From NCBI GenBank assembly GCA_002633005.1, contig NMRA01000306.1:1-64000 (forward strand): 64,000 nt of DNA, read 5' to 3'. The position numbers were made by a program, and so were the translations under genes. Within the stretch, counting starts at the first letter, position 1; each line of letters starts with the position of its first letter. Positions 36,490-48,300 of the stretch are shown piece by piece. The DNA is from Phoronis australis. Its lineage: Eukaryota > Phoronida > Phoronidae. Below the pieces are notes generated by a model. It worked only from the letters and a program-made list of their open reading frames with translations. It was not told the origin of the DNA and ran no database searches.

Positions 36490-36729
36490 CGACCGAACTT
36501 ATCACAACTGAGGTAGAACAATGAGAGACTCGACAACGCTCACAGTCAGACTATAATGAAAAGCAATTGGCGCGAAACTCTTGCCTCCCAAAACGTCACT
36601 TCCGGAGTAGAGGACGAGAAATTAATCAAATTACGAAAAACTGTAATTAAGTGAAAAATGTGTCTGGGATAATCGACGAATTTTATTTTTGCTAAAAGTG
36701 ACATGAAAAAATGTTGTCTTCGCCTTTAA
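36490..36729 (-). mobile_element. 5' terminal region of the THAP (Kolobok-like) transposon
   Basis: The end CTTCGCCT then TTAA (36726-36729) complements the start of the MITE at 32988. Further matches run inward: TTTTTGCTAAAAGTGACATG, CCAAAACGTCACTTCCGGAG and CACAGTCAGACTATA. About 230 bp correspond, well past the terminal repeat, so this is the parent-type element. Its other end must lie in or beyond the 300-N gap. Confidence 0.75.
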
Positions 36730-39370
36730 ATTTCTTCAAACTGGAATGCGAATCTTGACTGACCGAACTGAGCGTTAAGTAACTCACCATAATGTAATGA
36801 CATCACGTAAACTGACCTTTAAATTATAATTTCCTAACATTATGTTTTACCTAAATCTTCTCTTGGTCTTGCAATCTTCCCTCCTTTTAGTCCGAGACCC
36901 CACCCTTGCTGGACCCCTAGGTTTAAGCCTCGACAGCCAGAGTCTGCATTTAGTAACAGCCGCCCGCATATTTAAGCATTGCATTTCAGTTTCCCTTGTT
37001 TCACGTCCCCTTGGTCCCCTATTATTATTACCAACTACAGCGGCTTCTCAAAACAAAAATAAAATTAATATGAGTATGTTTGTGTAACCGCGTGTTATCT
37101 AAATATCTCCTGGTAAGTTTTAATCAACGAACGAGTTGTTCTGACCAATAACCTGGCAAGTCGGGGCAACGAAAAACTTCCAATTGACTTCGACGCTTCG
37201 TAGATAATGACTTGTTTAGCGTCTGATTAGCGGTAAGAAAATGGCACGAACAAGGGAGTAAAGGAACTACCGAAATTTTTATATTCTGGAAGAAATGGTC
37301 TGTTCAGAGAGTCTTATAATGACTTAGCCACACAAGACAACACGACTTGAACACTCAAATGCAGGCACGTCACAGCGAGAAGTAGTGTTTTTGCGCCACG
37401 TTTTGTCACCGCGAGAGTACAGCAAAGATCGAGCCACCAGTAGCAGTGGGACTAAGACCACAGTACCAGTTGCTGATTTTGACCTTATCGCTGGCCTGGG
37501 TCAATCAAAGCCAAAGTTTGCACAGCTGGCTCGTACATCTAAAAAAGCATAACTGACAACACTCTATGGGGTTTTCTCAAAAATGAGGACAATCGACAAA
37601 GCTACGTCATTTTACCTTGCTACATCGACCGTGAAAAATTCGAGGTGCCAAAAATGACCAAAAAGTGAGATTTTGGCAATATTTTATCTAAAATCACAAA
37701 TTCACGACTGCCTCTGTGCAAGAAAAGAGACCATCATGCGAAAGCTCTTACACTCTAGATTCCAGAAATTCAGGTTAAAATATGTCATTACCAACCAGAT
37801 GTTGACACAGAAATTCCGGTTGTCTCAAGGGTACGTGGATTCTCGCTAAGAATTCAAGACTCAACAAGGATGAGCTCTCAAAATGGTGGCATTTCCGTAT
37901 CCTAGTAGACAAGAGCACAAGCCAAATTTCTGCGCATGGACTCAATTTACACAAAACAACTTCAGAGAACTACTGAATACCATTTGTGGCAATCACCTCC
38001 CATCTAATCTACCAGACGGCCGTCTGACCCGACCCACCCCATTTTAGAATCTTTTGGGGAGCTACACAGTCCTCTATTGTGGTCTTAGACATAACCTTGG
38101 ACCGACCGGGTTGAACATTCACCTGTAACCGCGGTCGAAGTGCGTACACTGTATATTCGAAGGAAACCAGAGAATATTGAACACAAATGTGCTCGGGTGC
38201 TGCTCGTAGCTGTTTGAATTTCCTCGTGGTGACGTACACGAATTGCCGCGAAATAAGCCTAACCGTTCATTAGCCGGCTACATTTGGCAAACTATGACTT
38301 CAGTGACGTCAGAGTTGTGCCTTAACATTTCGTAGTAAGAGATAGATTAACATAGATTACCGTTCAAGACAGGCTTTAGACTTAGCTGTGTTTAAATCTC
38401 CCCCAATCATTGATGGTTGCAACTCTGTATTCGTCACGTTTAAAACAATCGTGTTAAACACTATCAAATTGTTCCTTTTCTTGCAATGTATTTCCTACAA
38501 CAGTTGCTAATTTCTACCCATTTCTTTCCAAAACTAATATTATGTTACCAGTTTAAGATTCCTGAACAAGCTCTACAAATCTGTCACAAAATGTTGCACG
38601 AACAGCGACTGAACTTTTGATGTGTGCACAGAGACCGTAATGACGTAATTTTACTAACACTGGCGTTTCCCCGAGAGAGTATACACGGAACTGCCTCCTT
38701 ATGTAGTGAAAGTTTTACGTGAATATGAATAGGTGAGGAGAAACATCTGCAACAATGACAATAGTCGCGTACAAAATGATTGTATAAAATTATTCCTTGT
38801 GCATTGCTCCTCGCCCAGTAGTAGATATGGAGACTAAATTAGTCAATCAATAACTGTAATCAATTACATGTAGGTTTCGTCAAAATTTCCAGAGCTTTTG
38901 TATCTCACGATGATCCCCGTGGTTGCTATACTTCTAAAAAGAATGTCGAAGCCAGGGGGGAAGCTTACCACAGATAACCTTTGTTTCAGCCTCAACACGC
39001 AGTTTAAGCTTCTAATCACGATAATAACCAGACAATGAGATCTCGAGGTAGCGATTACAATCCGGGCACTATTAACCAAATTCTCATCAATATCTGGCAC
39101 AAGCCAGTATTGGCCGAGAAACCGCACAAATCATGCAAGGGCGACCATTGGCTGTCAAAATATTCGTAAGGATTTGTCCTCCATGTCCATAATGCGTATC
39201 TGGTAAAGCAGGATTAAAGACTGGAATATTTGATGTACAACGTTTTTAAAGACCTGCATGACTTCCGTTATTTTGTTCACAGGTCGTGATGAGAAAGTAA
39301 TGTGTTAAACGCTCCTTCCAACGCCGTAGCGTGTCCAAATGTCTCTAAACAGACTGTACAAGAAACAAAT
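36730..39370. other. Intergenic sequence upstream of the VWDE-like gene
   Basis: No gene supported. ORFs are under 90 codons and without motif. The promoter of the downstream gene should lie in the last part, but I see no decisive core element. Confidence 0.45.
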
Positions 39371-42300
39371 ATGCGCTACTTAGTCTGGTGGACAGTCATC
39401 ACAGGACTTTCTAGAGGTAAGAAGAAAAAATTATCACGGGAAAAAATAATGACGAAAACCTTTCCTAAGTTCATGGAATAAGGAGTGCCTGTTAATATTT
39501 GTATTTTTATTTATATCTAGGTATAATTAAATTGCAGTGTTAATTAGTTTTCATTGCTTGTCTTTAAAAAAAACGCAACGACACTTGTTTTGACGCAATT
39601 TCAGAATTTTAAAACTGCACTGCATTTACTTTCGTTTAGAAAATTACGAAATTAAACAAAAAGACCTAGGTACAAACAATCCTGAGCCTCGTTCTCATCT
39701 TGTTCAGTTCTCACCTAGGACCAATATCAAATGTATATTACTCCCAGGTTCTCACATTAAAAATGACCAGGCCTGTTGCTTGTGACGGCGCCTTAGTTTC
39801 GAGTCGTAACGACAGTAATATCAGTCACTGGGATACATAATTTTAATTCAAACGAACTATTAGAATACGACGACTTTACTTCGGAAGAGTAAATGCCCGT
39901 CTGAAGATAGACAATGCTCATTCAATGAAAAGTGACTTAAGTATTGAGTGACTTAACTCTTAAGTCACTGAGAAAGTTGGATTAACGCTGCCATTGCACA
40001 ATGTACTGAATAAAGGTTTAGCCACGTAATTATCACCACCCCACAGCCTTGAAATACATGTAATCTGTACAATTTACCTCACTCAAACTAGCAGCTATGG
40101 ATATATTATCAGACATTTTGTACTTTTGTTCAAGTGAGATTTAATTGTTTTTTAGTAATACCGTGTGGAACGTAATGTCAAAGTTTCTACTCAAGTCTTA
40201 AGTCACAAGTCACGTTTCATAAAACAAATTCTAGAACATGCAATGTATTTGTATTGTTTCTTTGTCAACTTTCTAGCGGCATGTTCCGAATTAGCTACGT
40301 TTCAGCCGGTGCCATCGTTACAAAGTATAAACCTTCAAACTACGGAAGGGTCAAGAGCTTTCTCGATGAACATCACAAAGGACCCTAATTGTACTTCATG
40401 TGTCGTGAAACTACCAATATACAGCAAGGAGAATGACATAGTTATGTCGTCCTGCGAATTTACGTTCCATTCTAATAGCTATGAGAGGACTGACGTCATC
40501 CAGGTTCTTGCTAAACGATACATGTTCAGCAAAGGAACGGGAGTGTATGCAGACAGAATTATTATGTCGACTTTTCAATCTAACTCAACAGTTTATGCTG
40601 GAAAAAGGCCTAATTCGGGAAGCATATCTGTAAGTTAACTTTGTTTTAGACCATTTAATAATCACTCCCGAGGGTTTGTTTTTAAGCAGCAATTATTGAT
40701 GTTAAAATATTTTAATACTTTATTGAAATAATTTGTTACTTTGTATCGAAACCAATTGTCGAGCCGACATGGAGACTACAAATATGCTGGAATATTTTAG
40801 ACCTGCGTAAATGTTCAAATATTACATTACGTAAGTCAATCAACACAGGATGGAATACTGTGGATCAGGTTATCTCCCCAAATAAACGTCGGATTCGGTC
40901 AACCCCAGTCGTCACCAACTTCCCACAACTTGTTTTTCTGTAAACCTCTATTCATCGGTTGACCACGATTTCATCCTTTAGACGACACCAATAAGATCTG
41001 CCTCGCACGCATGAAAATGTTAAACGAATTAGATGCTTTCTTCAGCTGAATGCCGCCTTCGCACACTCCTTTTGTCGGCTAATGTTTGCTCTGTGCGTGG
41101 TTCACGATGCAAGACAATATTGTCACAACGAGTCGTATTGTCACAATTTCTGATGTGGGTTAGATGGGGTAAGCGTGCGTTACCGGCCTAAATTGTCACA
41201 ACGGCCCAAATTTTCACAACATAAATGATGTGAGTGGATGCTGAGGGCATAATATTCTCAGGGAATGGTCGGAGTGTACTTTTGATTCTATATCAAATTT
41301 TATCAGCACAGAAATACAGAAACTAGTGAAGATGAAAAAGTCCGGGACTCTATACTTTTAATCTCAAGTTAAGAGAAACAGAGGAAATTACGAACCGTTC
41401 ATGCGTCATTTGGTCGCATGAAACAATCCCAATAGGGTTCCCTAAATTGTCCTATTTTATCTTCATTGCTACACCAACATTGAACTTTGGTCCATAATAA
41501 GTGTAGATAATAAAATCGGAATACTTTACTAGTAAAAATAAATAAATACGTTTTATGCAACGCCCCTAATTTAAGGATTTAGTCTCTATTCAATGAAACA
41601 AGGGTTTTGAGATACATTGCTGGAAAATGTTATTAGTAAAAGAGGAGTTCACAATAAAAATGAAGTGAGAAGTAATATAACACCAACCGAGTAAACAAAG
41701 ACTACAAATATGCTGGAAATTTAGGGAACATAGTGGACTTCATGTTCTTTTGGGGCTGTTTCATGCAATCGGCCGCTGATCACCACTTCTTATCGCCAAC
41801 AGCTGAAGAATGCCTTAAGCACGCGCGCGCGCACACGCATGCATGCGCGTGCACTCAAACGCAACGTGCCCTAGTACAGGGTTTGTCAAAATATGGAACT
41901 TTAAACAAGAATAACTCGAAATTGAGATGATGTACTCAAACGCTTCTTGCTGGCAACATAGCCACGGCATAGCATGGGTGTCGATATCACCTAACACCAT
42001 CTAAGTGTGAAAATTACATTCTTGAAATAGACGCCTCCTGTGGGTGAACATTCATTTGCACTACTGGCCATGGCGGCCATTATATTTCCTAATGCATTAG
42101 CTGGTATGATAGCAATTTCTGTATATCCTGGTCATCACTACGAGTTTTCCTAGAACAACTTCCCCTATAGCTACTTGCTCCAGTTCAACCAAGCGTCCAC
42201 ATTACACATCCTGCATCATGCAGCAAATATGGCTAAAAAATAATCAGACACCCCATATTTGTAACTGAGCCACCGCATACGTGGTAATTACTTTCTCCTT

Positions 42301-45300
42301 GTCATGAGGTGGGCATCCACACTGTGACTTGCGCTAGGACAGGTTATCATAGGACAACTGAACTCACTTACCTCGATTATGTAGAGTAAGTTGTCACACG
42401 TGTGTCAAGTTGCCCCAGTGCACATAGCGTCTACGTTCACAACAGGTTAACATTGTCATGACGGCGTTTTCCCGTTCAGTGACTTTACCAGACGTAGAAG
42501 GTTGTGAGCTTGTGATAACATCTAGCTTCTTTGTTAACTGTTAAGCACAGTCTTTTGTCTGGTATAAAGACAGGTATCTGCCAGGCTTATTACAGACCAC
42601 GTGTGAACACAGTCAAACCCAGAGCGAATTGGTACGTTCGGAAAGATTAGATTGTCGTAACTTCGGTTGTAGCTGGGCGATTTTGGCGATTCAAAAACTA
42701 AACATGATCACCATTTGACAAGAATTTCAGAAATGCTATTGGTTTATGTTCAAATATGTTATAACTTAACTTTTATTTTTAACAGAACAGCCTAGTCAGG
42801 CTATAGATACGATCTCATTGGAGATTAGAGCAATTATCGAACAAAAGAGAGCTGGGCAGGCCCTCCAACCCTAAATGGCAGAATGGAGTTAATCAGCCGT
42901 GTAAGATATTGGCTACAGGGGTCATCTTCCCAACTTGTTCTAGGGCTATAGAATCGAACAAGTTGGGAGCAACGGGAAAACGCCGTAATGGTGGCTAAAA
43001 CGCTAATGTTGCTGCTAACAAAAACAATAGTAACGTGAACGGTTTAAAGCGTCAATTTTGCCGATGATTTGCTCAGAGCTAGGGGCTTGAGTTACTCAAA
43101 ACTACAGGCGTATTCGCACTTTGATACAGACCGCTTACATAAAAGAGCACTCATGCGCAGCTCAGAATACTCGCCATTTATTTTCATTCTTGGCTGCCGC
43201 AAAAAATAAAACAGCAAGATCGCAGGGAAATGTTGAGTTTATTAATTAACCCCGGTAATTAAAATCATACGGCTGAAACAAGATTTAAATGTGTGGAGTT
43301 TTAGTGTTTGGGGGGGGGACTCATATCCAATTTCAAGTGTCAAATTCGGAACACGGCGCAATCGTAACGGAACTGTGGCTAAGTATAGGCTCTCCCGACG
43401 TTCGGCAGTGGCGCTGGGCACTACGACTCCGTTTCCGTCGTCTGCTCCACTGCGCAACGAAGAAAATTACTTTCTTTTTTAAAGAAAATGGAATCTTTGT
43501 GATGATGAAAAAATAGAAGCTGCTGGTAAGATGTCAATTTTAATCGAAGCCTTAGTGAATCACTCAGACTCATAATGCTCTCTTTGCCAAACCTTAACTT
43601 AAGACGATTTCTAAAGCAATCGCGTCGTTATTGCCAACACAAAAAACGGGTTTGGTCTTTTGGGCAATTGAAGACTATTTTAAATACAACAAATTTGTTG
43701 CGAACTGATTACACAAAATATAAAACATGTAATAAACATTACAAAAAGAAGGTTTCGCGCGCAAACGCTGTGGTCCATAAACAAGTAGGTCTCTTAGTAT
43801 CAAATTAGGAGTTAAATCGTGGTTGTGCAGTGGTAAAGCACTCGCGCTCCATCCGCCACGTCGTGAGTTCGAGTCTGTGGCTCTTGCAGTTTTTCCTGTT
43901 TGACACTTTCTCCGTTTTTTCCCCTTTTTTTCTTGGATAATACTTCGGGAATCAAGGATAATGCTTGATTTGTAGAGGAAAAAACAGAAAAATTTCCTGG
44001 GCGACCTCCCCCCATTCGGTGCTATGCGCAGCTACAATCGTGCTGGGAGCAAATGTTTACAGACAAAATGTTGCCCCTCCCTTGTGATATCCTAGATCCG
44101 CCACTGATACATAACAACGAATCTCTGTGAAAATGCAGTGGAAAGAGTCTGAAGTATTAGCAACCGGCCGGCTAATGCGGGCGTTCTTCGCATTCTTGAG
44201 TAAATTGTTGCAAGTTATCTTTCGAATTTGACATTGCCGATCATCGCTTTGGATTTCATAAGATCTAGGATCACCATGAATCTCATTACTCCCTGGTGAT
44301 ACTATTATTGTTCACGGTCTTCTTACAACCTACGTGTTGTGATGACTGATAGTGTAGATCTATGATGAATAGGGTCCAATGACATAATTTGAAAGACGTC
44401 TACGTGTATGAACAAATGAGACGCTGGGAATTTATGCAAATCCGAATTACATGTCACAAGCGTCACTAATACTAATTTTTAATAAATTGATGTAACAATT
44501 TGAGCCTGCAGCTCTGACCCAAAACTGTCACAAAGTCGTGACATCCAAAGTTCACATGTCTAAACATGAAAGTAGCCCGAAGATCGTTTTTAATGCTCGA
44601 GAAGTGGATGGTACACTAGCCAGTCAGCTAGCTGTATGAAGAGTATTGTATATTTAGTGTACAGCTTTGCACCAAGGCTAGTGGTACAAAACCTNAGGTG
44701 TCGCTTTGAGCTCAATTTGGAGTTGCAGTGTCTTCTGCTTCTCAATCTCAATAGCTTGGGCCCGCTCGGCTCGTTCTTGTTCGAGCTTATATTCATACTC
44801 GGCTTGCTCTAGCTCTCGTTTATGAGCACGCTCTTCACGCTCCAAGGCCTGCCGCAAGAGCTCCTCTGCGCACTTCCTCAACTCTTCACCGGTACAACCG
44901 AATTGTTTCGCTTGCGCAATATACTTTTCAAAATCCATTTTAGAGGAAGGGTTTTATTCCCAGAATGCACTTTATTAATTAATATTCAAATAGTAATTAC
45001 AGGATTCAAAACAATTCAACACAACCACGTAAACCTTTATTTAAACTCTCCCGGACTGGCCCCCAAATGTCAGATCTTTGACTCTGGGTTTGTTTAAAAG
45101 GTAGCTATGCTTTGAAGTTGTGCGTAGATGGAGAGTGAATAATCAAATCCAGTAATTAATTCATTATATGATAACCCCTAATTAGACAAATGAAACCTAT
45201 TGTTAATTAAGTAATCAACTACAAAGGGTAACTACGCTAGCGGTTGGTGAATCTTCAAACTACACACACACTGTATAGCGACAGTGTACTTGCTGGTCAC

Positions 45301-48300
45301 CGTCTCTGGTGATGCAACACTTGCAGGCAATTTCTTCTACCCGCGATTCTTCTTGCTGGTCACAGTCTCTGGCTGATGACGCAACACATCAGGTAGTATC
45401 TCACTACCCACAATGCAAGTGACAAGCTCTTAGTTAACTTCCTGTTCGTTAACCCTTGCCCTTGCCAAGATCCTTTCTAGAATCTTCCACGAGATGGCTC
45501 TGTCGTACAATTGCTTCTGTGCACTGTAGCAAGTCCTTATGTTTCAACTACTATAGCGCATCTAATTATCTAGTTGATTTCAGCCCATAATATAACATTC
45601 TAATTATTTAGTGATTGGCTAATAAAATTCACATGATCACATCCACTCGTATTATTGGCTGTTACAATTTGCTCTCAGAATATTCTAGAATCTCTAGAGT
45701 ACTTTGACCCCAGAACCCAAAGTTGTAAACACCATCTAAAAATAGATTTTGACGTTAAAATACTTGTCAACAAGTCTGACCCAATGATTTAAAACTACAT
45801 ATGCACAAATTTTGGGCAACTTAAAATGGATCTATTCTTACTAATTACTTAATCAATATTTATTCTGACAAATAAGCCCCTCCTCAAGAAAATACGTCTT
45901 AAGATTTTCACAACATGGAAGACTTAAATATTGGTTAACACTTAGATCTATTACCCAGTTTCCTTGAATCTTCAATACTCTAACCTACTCAGTAATCGGC
46001 ACCAACATTTTCTGAGCCTTTGATAGCTTCAACCTTAAGTCGACAATTTTGCAAAAACAAGGCCCACCTCATGATGCGTCCATTGACTAACTTACTTTTT
46101 GAATGTAAGCCAGGGGTTGATGGTCAGTATGAATGACAAATTCTTTACCATACAAGTACTTCGCAAATTTTCTGATGGCAAATACAATAGCCAAACATTC
46201 CCCCTCTATGACAGAGTAATTCCGTTCCCGAGGTAACAATTTCTTACTAGCACATGCTACTGGAAACCTGCCATCATCATACTCCTGCAACAAAATACAG
46301 CCTATTCCAGTATCTGACGCATCAGTCTGAACAATAAAAGGTTTACTGAAATCAGGTAATCTCAGTATGGGTGCTTTGGTCAGCAGGTCTCGAAGAGTGT
46401 CGAATGCATGCTGCTGAGCTTCTTCCCATTGCACGGTGTTAGGCTGTTTCTTCTTTGTGAGCTCAGTAAGCGGGACGGCGATTTCAGCGAAGCTTGGGAT
46501 GAACTTCCTGTAGTAGCCAGCCAACCCAAGAAAAGAACGAACTTGTTTCTTCGTTCTGGGTCGTGGTGCATCTCGGGTGCGTCCCAGCTTTTCTTCATCC
46601 ATTGCCAGGTGCCCTTCACCGACCACATGTCCAACGAAATCGACGGAATGAGATCCAACCGAACACTTGGCGGGTCGAATCGTTAGTCCAGCCTCTCGAA
46701 CACGTTGGAAGGTGTCTCGCAAGGTGACAAGGTGTTCAGTCCAGGTCTTATTATGGCACAGAATGTCATCCACATAATGTTCTGTATTATGTGATCCTGC
46801 CAACATCTTCCTCATCATGCGGTTGAAGGTCGCTGCCGAATTTACCAGACCAAATGGCATCTTTACGAACTTGTAGCAACCACTTGGTACTACAAACGAG
46901 GTCTTAGGCCGTGATTCTTCGGCGACAATGACTTGCTAGTATCCCTTACTTAGGTCAATCTTCGTAAAATACTGGTGTTTACTGATCTTAGCCATGATGT
47001 CATCAGGATTGCCCATCGGTTCCGAGTCGAACTTGGTGATGGCGTTCAAACGACGAAAATCGATGCAGAATCGATTTGAACCGTCCTTCTTCTTCACTAA
47101 GACCACCGGAGAGTTGTAGGGTGCATCAGAAGGTTCTATGACTCCTCACTTTAACATGTTGTCAACTTCCTCCTGCACAACCGACCGTATGGCATATGGC
47201 AGGGGATACGGCTTGACTCTCACCGGGTCTTCACTGATGGTCTCAATTTTGTGCTCAACCAGATGGGTCGTACCTGGTACTTCACTAAAGATGTCAGAGT
47301 ACTCTTCTAGCAGACTTGTCACCTCCCTTTGTTGGCTAGTAGTAAGCTCGTCTGACATCTTGACATCTTTGTACGTTTCTTTTTGGTTTGTAGATCCCAG
47401 CTCAAGTAGATTTTCATCATCGACAACACCAACTTCATTGTCCATTTCAGGCTGAAGTACAGCTATGGCTGCGATGTCAGAATTCTGATCTGTATCATCT
47501 TTACTTGCAGCCCCACTTTGGTCACGAGATATTTAGAGTTTCAAGAGGTTGGCATGGTACGTCTTGATCTTTTCACCAACCCTTACTCGGTAGTCCATTT
47601 TGTTGAGTACCTCGGTCACTTCATAGGGTCCCCTCCACTGCAGTAGCAGCTTGTTACTGTAAGTTGGTAACAATATTAAGACTTGGTCTCCTATTTTGAA
47701 TCGACGATCTCGTGTCTTCTTGTCATAATGGTGCTTGTATGCTTCACCAGCATTTCGTAAGTTTTCCCACACCAGTTCACATGTCTCTTCCAGACGATGT
47801 CGCAAATCTAGGACATACTCTTAAGTATTCCGTACGTCTGGTGTTTCATTGCCAGTTTACAACTCTTTAAGCACCTGCATTGGCCCTCGCACGGTTCTAC
47901 CATACAACAGTTCAAATGGCGAGAAACCTGTGCTCACTTGAGGTACCTCTCGGTAGGCGAACAGTACTGCTGGTAAGTACCGGTCCCAGTCTTGTGGACG
48001 CTCTTGGCACATTTTCTTAAGCATACTCTTCAGTACACCGTTAATACGCTCACACAATCCATTGCATTTCGGATTGTACGGAGTGGTGAACAGTTGCTTC
48101 ATGGATATNNNNNNNNNNNNNNNNNNNNNNNNNNNNNNNNNNNNNNNNNNNNNNNNNNNNNNNNNNNNNNNNNNNNNNNNNNNNNNNNNNNNNNNNNNNN
48201 NNNNNNNNNNNNNNNNNNNNNNNNNNNNNNNNNNNNNNNNNNNNNNNNNNNNNNNNNNNNNNNNNNNNNNNNNNNNNNNNNNNNNNNNNNNNNNNNNNNN

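Larger units (their letters stand above)
42842..44693 (+). repeat. 1.85-kb duplicated segment, copy A
   Basis: From ACAAAAGAGAGCTGGGCAGG to GCTAGTGGTACAAAACCT it matches 50511-52357 in the same orientation with scattered substitutions and one indel. Copy A lacks about 85 bp that copy B has around the TAGGCGGAT end. It ends one base before a single N (44695), so its right edge may be an assembly join. It contains the element at 43190-44106. Confidence 0.85.

Noticed and set aside
40165-40239. Upstream extension of VWDE exon 2 to 40165
   Set aside because: The extension before MYLYCFF is charged and would mask a signal peptide; the splice acceptor at 40276 explains the downstream sequence.
43819-43882. 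A genuine tRNA gene
   Set aside because: A and B boxes are present, but I cannot form a full cloverleaf with a paired acceptor stem, and the sequence repeats as part of an element.
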